NCBI GenBank assembly: GCA_002413305.1 | Contig: DHWS01000032.1 | Coordinates: 10,809-34,748, forward strand | Length of the DNA stretch: 23,940 nt | DNA from: Actinobacteria bacterium UBA5176 | GTDB taxonomy: Bacteria; Actinomycetota; UBA4738 | Direction of reading: 5' to 3' | Shown: piece by piece, positions 14,599 to 22,928 of the stretch | How positions within the stretch are numbered: the stretch's first letter is position 1 | Layout: the number at the start of each line of letters is the position of its first letter | Made by a program: the position numbers and the translations under genes | The notes under the pieces: generated by a model | The model's input: only the letters and a program-made list of their open reading frames with translations | Databases searched by the model: none | What the model was told of the DNA's origin: nothing

Positions 14599-16456
14599 GG
14601 GCCGGCGCCTCGACCTCGCCCGGGACCCCGTCCTTCGGCACCCTGACCCGGAACGTCGAACCTTCTCCCGGTCGGGACTCCACCGTGATGGTCCCGCCCA
14701 TCGCTTCGACGAGGCGCTTGGTGATGTAGAGCCCGAGGCCGGCTCCTTCGGCCTCCCGGGTCAGGACCGGACCGGCCTGGTGGAACCGGTCGAAGATGTT
14801 GGGGAGGTCCTCGGGCGCGATGCCGACCCCGTGGTCGATCACCGCGAGCTCCAGGATGTTCCCGCGTACGGTGGCGGCGATGATCACCGGCGCCTCCGGC
14901 GGGGAGAACTTCAGGGCGTTCTCGACCAGGTTCCGCAGGATCTGGTCGACACGCTGCGGGTCGATGACCACCGGCGGGGTGCCGGGCTGGACGCGGAGCG
15001 TGACCCGTGGCCGCCGGTCCGGGCCGACGGATTCGACGGTCTCGTGCAGGAACGCCTCGACGTCGACCCGCTCCATGGACAGGCGGATCGTGCCCGCTTC
15101 GATCCGAGAGACGAAGAGCAGGTCCTCCACCAGCCGTGCCAGGCGGCTGCTCTGCCGGTCGATGATCGTCATGAAGTTCGCGATCTGGTCGGTGGTGAGG
15201 CGGTCCTGGTTGCGCAGGAGGGTCTTCACGAAGCCCCGGATCGCGGTGATGGGCGTGCGGAGCTCGTGGCTGGTGATCGCCACGAAGTCCGACTTCATCT
15301 GATCCAGCTCCTGCAGGCGGCGCATGGTCTCCCGCTGCTGGGACAGCAGGCGGTTGCTGTGGGCGACCAGCGTGATCTGGTCGGCCAGGCGCATCAGCAA
15401 CGTCAGCGCGCCCTCGGCGAACGCCCCCGGCTCGCGGCTCTCGACGTCCACCACCCCGACCAGCTCGTCGCCGATCCGCATCGGGGCGGCCATCTCCGAC
15501 CGCATGGAGGGGTCGGCCATGATGTACCCGTCGAACTTCGTGACGTCGGGGACGATGACCGGCTTCATGGACCGGGCGACCATGCCGGTGACGCCTCTGC
15601 CGATCGGTACGCGACCCTCGTACTCGGGCATGCCGAACATGCCCTTCACCACCAGATCATCACCGTCGCGGAGGAGGATGGTGAACGCCTCGTAGCCCAG
15701 GTCCGGCCCGATCGCGCCGACCATCAGCCGGATCGAACTGTCCAGGTCCTCGGCGGCCACACCGGCCAGGATGGCGGTGTTGAACGCGGCCAGCTCCCGG
15801 CGGGCCGACGCCTCCCGGCGGGCGGCCTCTTCGAACCGCATGGCCTGCTCGGCCGCCCTCTCGGCTTCCCGAGCCAGCGACCGGGCCATGAACCCGGCGA
15901 CCAGAGCGATGATGGCCTCGATCCCAACTCGGAACACCACGTTGGCGACCAGGAAGTAGTACTTCTCCTGGTGGACGCCGGCATAGATGCCCGTGTGCGA
16001 GAAGCGGCCGGCTACGTAGGCTTCGCGAGCGAACTCGCTGGCGAGGGTCAGGACCACCGAGACGAGCGCTCCCTGCAGCCGGTACCGGAGAGCCCCTTCG
16101 AGCGGAAGGATGTAGATCACCACCCAGACGAAGCCCTTCGGGTCGTAGCTGTAGAGCCAGGCCAGGGTGAAGACCACGATGGCGTCGAGGATGAAGGCTG
16201 CCACCCCGAGCCGCGCGAGTCCCCTCTCCGTGCGGAGTCGCTCCGACGCCAGCCAGACCAGGGCATTCCCGACAGCGAGCGCGCCGATGAGCACGAAGGC
16301 CAGGTTCTGGACCAGGGTGGAGGCGAACGGGGGTGAGCCGGCGTTGGACTGGGAGACCAGGTAGACGCCGAGCACCACCGCGAACCAGCGGACCCGGACG
16401 AGCCCGCGCTCCAACCGTCTCGCCTGCACTACATCGCCGGCCTGGCCGGGTACCAA
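14570..16456 (-). CDS. Membrane sensor histidine kinase with GAF domain, 628 aa
   Basis: This is a two-component sensor that autophosphorylates on histidine in response to an unknown signal. Order of parts: about six membrane spans (about 23-190), a short helical linker (about 192-222), a GAF domain (about 230-370), HisKA with phospho-acceptor H397 in SHELRTP, and an HATPase with N-box LVENALKF (N513), G1 DHGVG (541-545), F-box NIFDRF and G2 GAGLGL (571-576). The TTG at 16456 is chosen because GGAGG stands at 16465-16469, 8 nt upstream; a GTG at 16429 would give 619 aa. The frame stays open upstream into the ffh antisense strand, but that part is not coding. No response regulator is adjacent, so it is an orphan kinase. 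It diverges from ffh and converges on mug. Confidence 0.92.
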   Translation of the reverse strand: MVPGQAGDVVQARRLERGLVRVRWFAVVLGVYLVSQSNAGSPPFASTLVQNLAFVLIGALAVGNALVWLASERLRTERGLARLGVAAFILDAIVVFTLAWLYSYDPKGFVWVVIYILPLEGALRYRLQGALVSVVLTLASEFAREAYVAGRFSHTGIYAGVHQEKYYFLVANVVFRVGIEAIIALVAGFMARSLAREAERAAEQAMRFEEAARREASARRELAAFNTAILAGVAAEDLDSSIRLMVGAIGPDLGYEAFTILLRDGDDLVVKGMFGMPEYEGRVPIGRGVTGMVARSMKPVIVPDVTKFDGYIMADPSMRSEMAAPMRIGDELVGVVDVESREPGAFAEGALTLLMRLADQITLVAHSNRLLSQQRETMRRLQELDQMKSDFVAITSHELRTPITAIRGFVKTLLRNQDRLTTDQIANFMTIIDRQSSRLARLVEDLLFVSRIEAGTIRLSMERVDVEAFLHETVESVGPDRRPRVTLRVQPGTPPVVIDPQRVDQILRNLVENALKFSPPEAPVIIAATVRGNILELAVIDHGVGIAPEDLPNIFDRFHQAGPVLTREAEGAGLGLYITKRLVEAMGGTITVESRPGEGSTFRVRVPKDGVPGEVEAPALSPEPATRG

Positions 16457-16562
16457 CCGACAAGCCTCCAGCCCGTGGACTCCCGGCGGGGGGCGCCGCG
16501 ACCGCCGGGTAGAATGGTTTTCTCGCGTAGCATACGCGGCCAAACGACGCTCTCTTCGACGC
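16457..16562. promoter_or_regulatory. Divergent promoter region, histidine kinase / ffh
   Basis: These 106 bp must carry start signals for both genes. On the plus strand two -10-like hexamers stand out, TAGAAT (16510-16515) and TAGCAT (16528-16533), with no clear -35 partner. GTAGCAT followed by R-CG (16527-16536) is shared with the smc upstream region (8597-8606). ffh has no Shine-Dalgarno in its last 20 upstream bases. Confidence 0.4.
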
Positions 16563-17957
16563 ATGTTCGACACACTGAACAGCCGCTTCAATGCGGTCTT
16601 CCGGAAGCTTCGACAGCGAGGGAAGCTCCACCCGAAGCAGGTGGATGCGGCCCTGGCCGAGCTCCGCTTGGCGCTGCTCGATGCCGACGTGGCCCTCGAC
16701 GTGGCCGACGAATTCCTGGACCGGGTCCGGGCACGGGCGCTGTCCGACGAGGTGATGCGGTCGCTGACCCCCGCCCAGCAGGTGATCAAGATCGTGCGCG
16801 AGGAGCTCCAGGCAACCCTGGGCGGCGAACACAAGCCGTTCAAGCTTCCCGGGGCGAACCCGGTGGTGATCATGATCGCCGGCGTGCAGGGGTCGGGCAA
16901 GACCACCCACTGCGCCAAACTGGCCCTCCACCTGAAGGAGAAGGGCAAGCAGCCGCTCCTGGTGGCCGCCGACCTCCAGCGCCCCGCGGCGATCGAGCAG
17001 CTGTTCACGCTGGGCGGGGAGATCGGCGTTCCGGCCACCTCGGAGGGCACCACGCCGGAGAAGGTGGCGAAGAACGCGCTCCGGCAGGCGTCGCGCGAGG
17101 GGCGGAACGTGGTGATCGTCGACACCGCCGGGCGGCTCCACGTCGACCCGGACATGATGAAGGAAGCCCGCCGGGTCAAGGAGGTGCTTCGGCCCCACTT
17201 CGTGCTGATGGCCTGCGACTCCATGACCGGGCAGGACGCGGTGATCCAAGCCCGCGCGTTCATGAAGGAGATCGACCTGGACGGATTCGTTCTGACGAAG
17301 CTGGACGGCGACTCCCGCGGTGGCGCCGCGCTCTCCATCACGCACGCGACCGGCCGGCCGATCTACTTCGCCGGCATGGGGGAGAAGCTCACCGACCTCG
17401 AGCCGTTCTACCCGGACCGGATGGCCTCCCGGATCCTGGGCATGGGCGACGTGCTGACCCTGATCGAGAAGGCGGAGAAGGAGTTCGACCAGGAGAAGGC
17501 GGCCGAGGCGGCCGAGAAGATGGCCCGGGAGCAGTTCACGCTGGAGGACTTTCTGGAACAGATGCGCCAGGTGCGCAAGCTCGGGCCGCTCCAGGATCTC
17601 CTGGCGATGATGCCGGGCATCCCGGGAGGGAAGCAGCAGTTCAAGGATCTCCAGGTCGACGAGAAGCACCTCGGCCGGACCGAGGCCATCATCTGCTCGA
17701 TGACCCTGGAGGAACGGCGGAACCCCGCTATCATCAGCGGGAGCCGCCGCCTGCGGATCGCCAGGGGTTCGGGCACCACCACCCACGAGGTGAACGCCCT
17801 GCTGAAGGAGTTCGTGCAGGCGCGCAAGCTGATGAAGTCCATGATGGGGATGGCCGGACTCGGCGGCCGCGGGGCCAAGGGCATGAAAGGTGTGCCCGGG
17901 ATGGCCGGGATGCGGATGCCGAAGCTCCCCCCAGGCATGAACCTGCCGGGACGGTAG
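16563..17957 (+). CDS. ffh: Signal recognition particle protein Ffh, 464 aa
   Basis: Ffh is the GTPase and signal-sequence-binding subunit of SRP. It binds the SRP RNA and delivers nascent membrane proteins to FtsY. It has an N-domain helical bundle, G1 [15 protein letters not shown] (about 106-120), [14 protein letters not shown]3 [17 protein letters not shown], then [12 protein letters not shown]. The M domain contains the RNA-binding stretch [20 protein letters not shown] (about 384-403) and a Met/Gly-rich tail ([20 protein letters not shown]) typical of the flexible signal-binding end. The residue after GKTT is His, where Thr or Ser is usual. ATG at 16563 gives the standard MFDTL start. 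rpsP follows after 49 bp, the usual neighbour. Confidence 0.97.
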   Translation: MFDTLNSRFNAVFRKLRQRGKLHPKQVDAALAELRLALLDADVALDVADEFLDRVRARALSDEVMRSLTPAQQVIKIVREELQATLGGEHKPFKLPGANPVVIMIAGVQGSGKTTHCAKLALHLKEKGKQPLLVAADLQRPAAIEQLFTLGGEIGVPATSEGTTPEKVAKNALRQASREGRNVVIVDTAGRLHVDPDMMKEARRVKEVLRPHFVLMACDSMTGQDAVIQARAFMKEIDLDGFVLTKLDGDSRGGAALSITHATGRPIYFAGMGEKLTDLEPFYPDRMASRILGMGDVLTLIEKAEKEFDQEKAAEAAEKMAREQFTLEDFLEQMRQVRKLGPLQDLLAMMPGIPGGKQQFKDLQVDEKHLGRTEAIICSMTLEERRNPAIISGSRRLRIARGSGTTTHEVNALLKEFVQARKLMKSMMGMAGLGGRGAKGMKGVPGMAGMRMPKLPPGMNLPGR

Positions 17958-18006
17958 GGAGAGGACGCGAGCGGGCTACGGGTCTGCCGGCCGGAGGAGC
18001 ACCGAG

Positions 18007-18522
18007 ATGGTCAAGATCAGGTTGATGCGTCTGGGGGCAACCAAGCGCCCCTTCTACCGGGTGGTCGTGACGGACTCGCGGAGCCCCCGGGACGGGCGGT
18101 TCATCGAGAACATCGGGAAGTACCACCCGCTCGAAGATCCCTCCCTCATCCACATCGACTCCGAGCGAGCGATGTACTGGCTCGGACAGGGCGCCCAGCC
18201 GACCGCGCAGGTCCAGAAGCTCCTGCAGATCGAAGGTATCTGGGAGCAGTTCGAAGCTGCCCGCCCGGGCAGGAAGCGTCCCGTGGCCAAGACGGCGAAG
18301 CGCGGGGCGAGGAAGCCCACCACAGCCGCCGCACCGAAGGCCGCCCCGGGTCCTGCGGCCCCTGCGCCCGCTCTTCCCGCCCCGGCTCCTCCCGCCCCGA
18401 CCCCGCCGGCGGCCGAAGCCCCGGCCGCCGAGCCTGGTTCGGAGCCCGACACCGAGTCCGCCTCGGAACCCGCGGAGGCGGCCGGGAGCGAGCCGGCCGT
18501 CGCCGACGACGCTTCGTCCTGA
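18007..18522 (+). CDS. rpsP: 30S ribosomal protein S16 with extended C-terminus, 171 aa
   Basis: S16 binds 16S rRNA early in 30S assembly. The N-terminal region of about 85 aa is a normal S16 ([25 protein letters not shown], then [13 protein letters not shown] and the QPTAQV-like turn [11 protein letters not shown]). The remaining 85 or so residues are a low-complexity tail: a basic stretch ([18 protein letters not shown]), Pro/Ala repeats and an acidic Glu/Ser/Ala end. Actinobacterial S16 often carries a C-terminal extension, but this one doubles the protein. A GGAGGAG site at 17993-17999, 7 nt before the ATG, fixes the start. It heads a tight run with khpA, rimM and trmD. Confidence 0.96.
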   Translation: MVKIRLMRLGATKRPFYRVVVTDSRSPRDGRFIENIGKYHPLEDPSLIHIDSERAMYWLGQGAQPTAQVQKLLQIEGIWEQFEAARPGRKRPVAKTAKRGARKPTTAAAPKAAPGPAAPAPALPAPAPPAPTPPAAEAPAAEPGSEPDTESASEPAEAAGSEPAVADDASS

Positions 18523-18537
18523 GGGGGGACGCCGGCC

Positions 18538-18774
18538 TTGGCGCTGAAGGACGTCCTCGAGTACATCGCCCGCACCCTCGTCGATGATCCCGACGCGGTG
18601 AAGGTCACGGAGGTCCTCTCCGGCTCGTCGGTGGTGCTCCAGCTCGAGGTGGCGCCCGACGACGTGGGGAAGGTGATCGGCCGCGGTGGCCGGACCGCCC
18701 GGGCGATCCGAGACGTCGTCCGGGCGGCCGGGACGAAGGACGGCGTTTCGACCATGGTCGAGATCGTGGGGTGA
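18538..18774 (+). CDS. khpA: KH-domain RNA-binding protein KhpA (YlqC family), 78 aa
   Basis: This is a small RNA-binding protein made of one KH domain; in other bacteria it pairs with KhpB/Jag. The KH core GKVIGRGGRTARAIRDVV (about 47-64) contains the canonical GxxG loop (GRGG). The TTG at 18538 gives MALKDVLEYIARTLVD, the family N-terminus, and is preceded by a purine run (GAGGGGGGA, 18521-18529). The length is normal. It overlaps rimM by 4 bp (GTGA). Position between rpsP and rimM is conserved in actinobacteria. Confidence 0.93.
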   Translation: MALKDVLEYIARTLVDDPDAVKVTEVLSGSSVVLQLEVAPDDVGKVIGRGGRTARAIRDVVRAAGTKDGVSTMVEIVG

Positions 18775-19286
18775 ACGACCCTCCGCGCTGGATCGCCGTC
18801 GGGCGGATCACGCGGGCCCACGGCGTCAAGGGCGAGGTGGCGGTGCTCCCGCTCTCCGAAGTCGAGTCCCGCTTCCAGCCGCGTTCCCGTGTCTACCTGG
18901 GGGAATCGGACGAGCGACCGCTGGTCGTTCGCTCGTCGCGACCGGACCGGGGACGGCTGCTGGTCGTGTTCGAAGGGATCGACGACCGGACCGCCGCAGA
19001 CCGGCTGGCCGGTGCGTACGTGTTCGTCCCGGCCTCCGAATCGCCCGAGCCGCCGGAGGGCGCGTTCTGGGCGCACCAGCTCATCGGGTGCGAGGTGGTG
19101 ACCGAAGAGGGCCGGTCCTTCGGGCCGCTGCGCGATGTGGTCCACACGATCGCCAACGACGTGTGGGTGGCCGGGGAGGGCGACCACGAGGTGCTGGTAC
19201 CGGCCCTGAAGGACCTCGTGGTCTCGGTGGATCTCGCGGCCCGGCGGATCGTGGTGCGCGACGTGCCGGGGCTCACGGCACCATGA
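18771..19286 (+). CDS. rimM: Ribosome maturation factor RimM, 171 aa
   Basis: RimM assists assembly of the 30S head and binds S19. The N-terminal domain shows IAVGRITRAHGVKGEVAV (about 8-25), and the C-terminal PRC-barrel shows HQLIGCEVVTEEG, then VPALKDLVVSVDLAARRIVV. GTG at 18771 overlaps the khpA stop. Its own TGA overlaps the first candidate ATG of trmD. The length matches the family at about 170 aa. Confidence 0.95.
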   Translation: MNDPPRWIAVGRITRAHGVKGEVAVLPLSEVESRFQPRSRVYLGESDERPLVVRSSRPDRGRLLVVFEGIDDRTAADRLAGAYVFVPASESPEPPEGAFWAHQLIGCEVVTEEGRSFGPLRDVVHTIANDVWVAGEGDHEVLVPALKDLVVSVDLAARRIVVRDVPGLTAP

Positions 19287-19996
19287 GGGTGCCCGCGCCA
19301 TCGATGCGGGTCGACGTGCTCACGTTGTTCCCTGCGATCTTCGAGAGCCCGTTGCGGCAGAGCCTGCTCGGGCGGGCCATCGGGTCGGGTCTCCTGGACG
19401 TCCGGGTCCGCGACATCCGTGACCACGCACACGATCCCCACCGGACCACCGACGACTACGGGTACGGGGGCGGACCGGGGATGGTCATGAAGCCCGAGCC
19501 GGTGTTCGAGGCGGTCGAGGCGCTCGGCCCGGGGTCCCGGCGCACCATCCTCTTGTCCCCCGCCGGCCGCCGGCTGGATCAGGACCTCGTCCGGGAGTTC
19601 GCGGGCGAGTCGTGGTTGGTCCTGATCTGCGGGCGCTACGAAGGCGTGGACGAACGCGTCGCTCAGGGTCTGCCCGCTGAGGAGGTGTCGGTCGGGGACT
19701 ACGTGCTCTCCGGCGGGGAGGCGGCCGCGCTTGTGCTCCTGGAGGCCGTCACCCGCCTGGTGCCCGGCGTGGTGGGCAACGTTGAATCGCTTGGCCCGGA
19801 GTCCTTCGGCGCGGACATCGGGCTGCTCGACCATCCCCACTACACCCGTCCGCGTTCGTTCCGTGGGATGGAGGTACCCGATGCTCTGCTCTCCGGCGAT
19901 CACGCCCGGATCGCCGAGTGGCGCCGTCAGGCCGCTCGGGAGAAGACGCGTCGGAACCGGCCGGACCTGCTGGAGGGTGACGAGCCGGCGGGATGA
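19283..19996 (+). CDS. trmD: tRNA (guanine-N1)-methyltransferase TrmD, 237 aa
   Basis: TrmD methylates G37 next to the anticodon using S-adenosylmethionine and so prevents frameshifting on the ribosome. The knotted SPOUT fold motifs are present: GYGGGPGMVMKPEPV, LLSPAGRRLDQ, LICGRYEGVDERV and SVGDYVLSGGEAA. ATG at 19283 overlaps the rimM stop (ATGA) and is chosen for coupling. An in-frame ATG at 19304 gives MRVDVLTLFP, which aligns better with the family N-terminus, so the first seven residues are doubtful. The stop is followed by 108 bp before rplS. Confidence 0.96.
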   Translation: MRVPAPSMRVDVLTLFPAIFESPLRQSLLGRAIGSGLLDVRVRDIRDHAHDPHRTTDDYGYGGGPGMVMKPEPVFEAVEALGPGSRRTILLSPAGRRLDQDLVREFAGESWLVLICGRYEGVDERVAQGLPAEEVSVGDYVLSGGEAAALVLLEAVTRLVPGVVGNVESLGPESFGADIGLLDHPHYTRPRSFRGMEVPDALLSGDHARIAEWRRQAAREKTRRNRPDLLEGDEPAG

Positions 19997-20057
19997 AGGC
20001 GGCTGCGCTCAGGCGGCGCGGCCGCGGGCCCGAACCGGTGGCCTGCGACCGCGGTGC

Positions 20058-20063
20058 TAAGAT
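20058..20063 (+). promoter_or_regulatory. Candidate -10 element (TAAGAT) upstream of rplS
   Basis: TAAGAT in the 108-bp trmD-rplS gap fits the TANNNT -10 pattern and would start a transcript near 20070, leaving a leader of about 35 nt before rplS. No -35 hexamer is recognisable. rplS could instead be read from the upstream operon. Confidence 0.3.
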
Positions 20064-20104
20064 GGGCGACCGCACCCGTCCGAGAAGGATCCTGGAAGCA
20101 CGCC

Positions 20105-20509
20105 ATGAACAGAGTCGACCCCGTCGAGAAGCCGCGCCTGCGCGAAGACCTCCCGGACTTTCGTCCGGGCGATACATTGCGCGTGCACGTCCGCGTGGCC
20201 GAAGCGGGCCGCGAGCGCATCCAGGTCTTCCAGGGAGTCGTGATCCGCCGCCAGGGCGGTGGCCTTCGGGAGACGTTCACGGTGCGCAAGGTCTCATTCG
20301 GCGTGGGTGTCGAACGAACCTTCCCCATGCACTCGCCGACCATCGCGAAGATCGAGGTCGTGACGCACGGCCGGGTGCGGCGCGCCAAGCTCTACTACCT
20401 GCGTGAGCGGCGCGGGAAGCGTGCCCGGATCCGGGAGCGGCGCGAGCCGGTCCCGGCCAGGACCGCCTCCCGGCCGCCCGACGAGGGAGCCGAAGCGGAG
20501 CAGGCGTAG
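20105..20509 (+). CDS. rplS: 50S ribosomal protein L19, 134 aa
   Basis: L19 sits at the 30S/50S interface. The family core is clear: [55 protein letters not shown], and [18 protein letters not shown]. The ATG at 20105 is chosen because GGAAG lies 6 nt upstream (20094-20098); the longer open frame to 20054 adds non-conserved residues. The last 20 or so residues are an Ala/Glu-rich tail beyond the conserved fold. lepB starts 3 nt after its stop. Confidence 0.96.
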   Translation: MNRVDPVEKPRLREDLPDFRPGDTLRVHVRVAEAGRERIQVFQGVVIRRQGGGLRETFTVRKVSFGVGVERTFPMHSPTIAKIEVVTHGRVRRAKLYYLRERRGKRARIRERREPVPARTASRPPDEGAEAEQA

Positions 20510-20512
20510 CGC

Positions 20513-21385
20513 ATGGCCTCCGGGACCCCTCCGAGGGACCAGGACGAACCGACCCCTCCCTCTCCGGAGGTCTCCCCGCCAGGCCCCCCTGCCTCACCCG
20601 AGGACGCTTCCGCTGCCGGCGCGGCGAAGCCCGCAGGCTCCTCCGCGGGCGTGTGGGCCACCGGCGCTCCCGCCGTCGCCACCCCTGCGAAGACCTCGAG
20701 CCGTTCACGAGGGGTTTCCGGCGCGGGGCCGGCCGGGAACGGTGACGAGCCGGCCGGCGCAGGGAAGAAGCCCACGGACACGAAGAAGGGCGCGGTCCAG
20801 TTCCTCAGGGAGCTGCCGGTCCTGCTGCTGGTCGCGTTCCTCCTCGCCCTCCTCATCAAGACCTTCGTGGTCCAGGCCTTCTACATCCCTTCGGAGTCCA
20901 TGGAGCCGACGCTCCACATCGGTGACCGGGTGCTCGTCAACAAGGTCGTCTACCACCTGCACTCCCCCCGGCGAGGGGACGTGATCGTGTTCTCCGACCC
21001 GCACGCCGCACCGGTGCACCGCAGCCCGCCGCAGGCGTTCGCCCACTGGATCACCGAGGGGTTCGGAGCCCCAACGAGCTCGGACAAGGACTTCATCAAG
21101 CGGGTGATCGGGCTTCCCGGCGACACCGTGGAGATCAGCGATCAGGGACAGGTGTTCGTGAACGGGACCGCTCTGCGCGAGCCCTACCTCAGCCCTATCC
21201 GGGACAACCGCGCCTACGAGCCGATCCAGGTCCCGCCCGGCACCCTGTTCGTGATGGGCGACAACCGGACGAACTCGAACGACAGCCGGTTCGGACTGGG
21301 GTTCATCCCCTTGAACAAGGTCGTCGGGCGGGCCGTCGTGATCATCTGGCCTCCTTCGAGGGTGCGGTGGCTGCACGGGTTGTAA
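20513..21385 (+). CDS. lepB: Signal peptidase I, 290 aa
   Basis: LepB cleaves signal peptides from exported proteins at the outer face of the membrane. A membrane span lies at about residues 101-120. The catalytic serine is S129 (IPSESMEPTL), the general-base lysine K196 (DFIKRVIGLPGD), and the GDNRTNSNDSR box (249-259) is intact. The first 90 or so residues are a Pro/Ser/Ala/Gly-rich cytoplasmic extension of low complexity with no recognised domain. ATG at 20513 follows rplS closely. The C-terminus overlaps the rnhB start by 19 bp. Conserved neighbours on both sides support the call. Confidence 0.95.
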   Translation: MASGTPPRDQDEPTPPSPEVSPPGPPASPEDASAAGAAKPAGSSAGVWATGAPAVATPAKTSSRSRGVSGAGPAGNGDEPAGAGKKPTDTKKGAVQFLRELPVLLLVAFLLALLIKTFVVQAFYIPSESMEPTLHIGDRVLVNKVVYHLHSPRRGDVIVFSDPHAAPVHRSPPQAFAHWITEGFGAPTSSDKDFIKRVIGLPGDTVEISDQGQVFVNGTALREPYLSPIRDNRAYEPIQVPPGTLFVMGDNRTNSNDSRFGLGFIPLNKVVGRAVVIIWPPSRVRWLHGL

Positions 21386-22104
21386 GACCGGCCGCGGGGA
21401 CGCCGATCGATCAGTACGAACGGCGCCTGCACGCTGCCGGCTTCGCGCTGGTGGCGGGCGTGGACGAGGCCGGGCGTGGGGCGCTCGCCGGGCCGATGGT
21501 GGCCGCCGCGGTCATCCTGCCCGCGGAGTTCGCGGTGGACGGGCTGGCCGATTCGAAGCTGCTGTCGCCACACCAGCGGGACGTGTGGTTCGATCGGATC
21601 CGGGGCTCGGCGATCGCCATCTCCGTGTGTCGCGCCTTCCCGCAGCGCATCGACCACCGTGGCCTGCACGTGTCGAACCTCTGGCTGCTCCGGCGAGCAC
21701 TCCGGCGCCTGGACGTCCGGCCGGACTTCGCGCTGGCGGACGGGTTCGCGCTCCGTGGCCTGGCGGTTCCCTCGCTCTCCATCAAGAAGGGCGATGCGGT
21801 GACGGCGTCGGTGGCCGCGGCCAGCGTGATCGCGAAAGTGACCCGGGACCGGATCATGGACCGGTACCACCGGCGGTTCCCCCAGTACCGGTTCGACCGT
21901 CATCGAGGGTACGGGACGCCCACCCACCGGGCAGCGATCGCCCGGTACGGCCCGTCCCCGATCCACCGGATGTCGTTCAAGGGCATGGACCTGTGGATGA
22001 GCGACCCGGAGAAGTACCGTGGGCTGTACCTGCGGGACGACCTGCTGGACCCGCCGGGTCCGAACGGCCGCACGCCTGACGACGACGAGGAGCGACCGGG
22101 ATGA
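21367..22104 (+). CDS. rnhB: Ribonuclease HII, 245 aa
   Basis: RNase HII cuts RNA in RNA-DNA hybrids and initiates removal of misincorporated ribonucleotides. The acidic metal-binding residues are present: D33 and E34 in GVDEAGRGALAGP, D125 in LADGFAL and D143 in KKGDAVTASVAAASVIAKVTRD. ADSKLLS and GYGTPTH are also typical. GTG at 21367 lies inside lepB (19-bp overlap) and is the only upstream start consistent with a normal N-terminus; a shorter product cannot be excluded. The acidic C-terminal tail (PDDDEERPG) is poorly conserved. Its stop overlaps the next ATG. Confidence 0.95.
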   Translation: MAARVVRPAAGTPIDQYERRLHAAGFALVAGVDEAGRGALAGPMVAAAVILPAEFAVDGLADSKLLSPHQRDVWFDRIRGSAIAISVCRAFPQRIDHRGLHVSNLWLLRRALRRLDVRPDFALADGFALRGLAVPSLSIKKGDAVTASVAAASVIAKVTRDRIMDRYHRRFPQYRFDRHRGYGTPTHRAAIARYGPSPIHRMSFKGMDLWMSDPEKYRGLYLRDDLLDPPGPNGRTPDDDEERPG

Positions 22105-22442
22105 GCGAAGAGGACATCGAGCGGTTCGAAGACGACATGGAGATCCGCCTCTGGCGTGAGTACCGCGACGTCCTGCCGATGTTCTCCTTCGTCGTAGAGA
22201 CCGAACGCCGCTTCTACCTCGCCAACCACGTCGAGGTGCGGGAGCACGAAGGCCCGGGCGGGGTGTGGTTCGAGGTGGAGCTCGGCGACGCGTGGGTGTG
22301 GGACATGTACCGCCCGGCCCGGTTCGTCGGCAAGGTCCGGGTGGTGACCACCCGGGACGTGAACGTGGAAGAGCTGGTGCGCAAGGAGATCGCTCCGGAC
22401 GACGCTCTCGGGGCGTCCGCGCCTCCGGAGCCCCAGGCCTAG
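22101..22442 (+). CDS. DUF2469 domain protein, 113 aa
   Basis: This is a short acidic protein of unknown function, largely restricted to actinobacteria and nearly always next to rnhB. Recognisable features are MSEEDIERFEDDMEIRLWREYRDVLPMF (given as positions 1-28; key residues the W/Y-rich LWREYRDV), FSFVVETERRFYLAN, and DAWVWDMYRPARFV with its conserved aromatics. The middle of the protein resembles the family closely; the Ala/Pro tail (103-113) is variable. ATG at 22101 overlaps the rnhB stop (ATGA). Confidence 0.92.
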   Translation: MSEEDIERFEDDMEIRLWREYRDVLPMFSFVVETERRFYLANHVEVREHEGPGGVWFEVELGDAWVWDMYRPARFVGKVRVVTTRDVNVEELVRKEIAPDDALGASAPPEPQA

Positions 22443-22457
22443 CTGCCGGCCGGGATC

Positions 22458-22480
22458 GTGTCGTAGGCGGTCCGCACACT
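22458..22480 (+). promoter_or_regulatory. Putative DNA-damage-type promoter of yraN
   Basis: GTGTCGTAG (22458-22466), 8 nt, then CACACT (22475-22480), ending 6 nt before the yraN ATG. The same layout precedes comM (22906-22928). It resembles the LexA-independent actinobacterial damage promoter TTGTCRGTG-N8-TANNNT, matching 6 of 9 positions in the upstream box and lacking the T of the -10. A leaderless transcript starting at the ATG is predicted. Confidence 0.5.
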
Positions 22481-22486
22481 GTGCGG

Positions 22487-22858
22487 ATGGACGAGCCGAC
22501 GGCCTCGCACCTCAAGACCGGCCGGGTGGGCGAGGCTGCCGCCCTATCCTGGTACGAACGGGCAGGCTACCGGCTCGTTGCGCGGAACTGGCGCTGTCCG
22601 CTCGGGGAGATCGACCTCGTGGTCACCCGCGGGTCCTCTCTGGTCATCGTCGAGGTGAAGGCGCGGCGCGGTTCGGCGTTCGGCGGCCCGTTCGAAGCCG
22701 TCACGTGGAAGAAACAACGGAAGCTCCGGGCGCTGGCGGAGACGTTCCTCGCCACCCTCGGCCCGGCTGCCCCCGCCGAGGTCCGGTTCGACGTGGCGAG
22801 CGTGATGCTCGACCGCGCCGGCCACCCGTCGGTGCAGGTGTTCGAGCAGGCCTTCTGA
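22487..22858 (+). CDS. yraN: YraN family (UPF0102) endonuclease-like protein, 123 aa
   Basis: UPF0102 proteins have a restriction-endonuclease-like fold with an uncertain role in DNA processing. The hallmark residues are here: GRVGEAAALSWYERAGY, then ARNWRCPLGEIDLVV with the catalytic-like Glu-Ile-Asp, and LVIVEVKARRG with the E-x-K pair. ATG at 22487 has no Shine-Dalgarno and lies 6 nt after a -10-like hexamer, consistent with leaderless translation. It is followed by comM, as in many actinobacteria, where a dprA gene usually comes next. Confidence 0.93.
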   Translation: MDEPTASHLKTGRVGEAAALSWYERAGYRLVARNWRCPLGEIDLVVTRGSSLVIVEVKARRGSAFGGPFEAVTWKKQRKLRALAETFLATLGPAAPAEVRFDVASVMLDRAGHPSVQVFEQAF

Positions 22859-22905
22859 CACGTCGGGCCACCGTTTGCGCAGGTCGACGGCGGTCCACCG
22901 CGATC

Positions 22906-22928
22906 GTGTCGTAGCCGGACGCTACGGT
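22906..22928 (+). promoter_or_regulatory. Putative DNA-damage-type promoter of comM
   Basis: GTGTCGTAG (22906-22914), exactly 8 nt, then TACGGT (22923-22928). TACGGT satisfies the TANNNT -10 pattern, and the start codon of comM follows 8 nt later. The surrounding 17 bases (22902-22918) match the yraN element (22454-22470) at 16 positions. Confidence 0.55.

Noticed and set aside
16457..17341. Upstream extension of the histidine kinase frame to 923 codons
   Set aside because: It runs antisense through ffh. The TTG at 16456 with a well-spaced GGAGG marks the real start, and the extension shows no kinase-related sequence.
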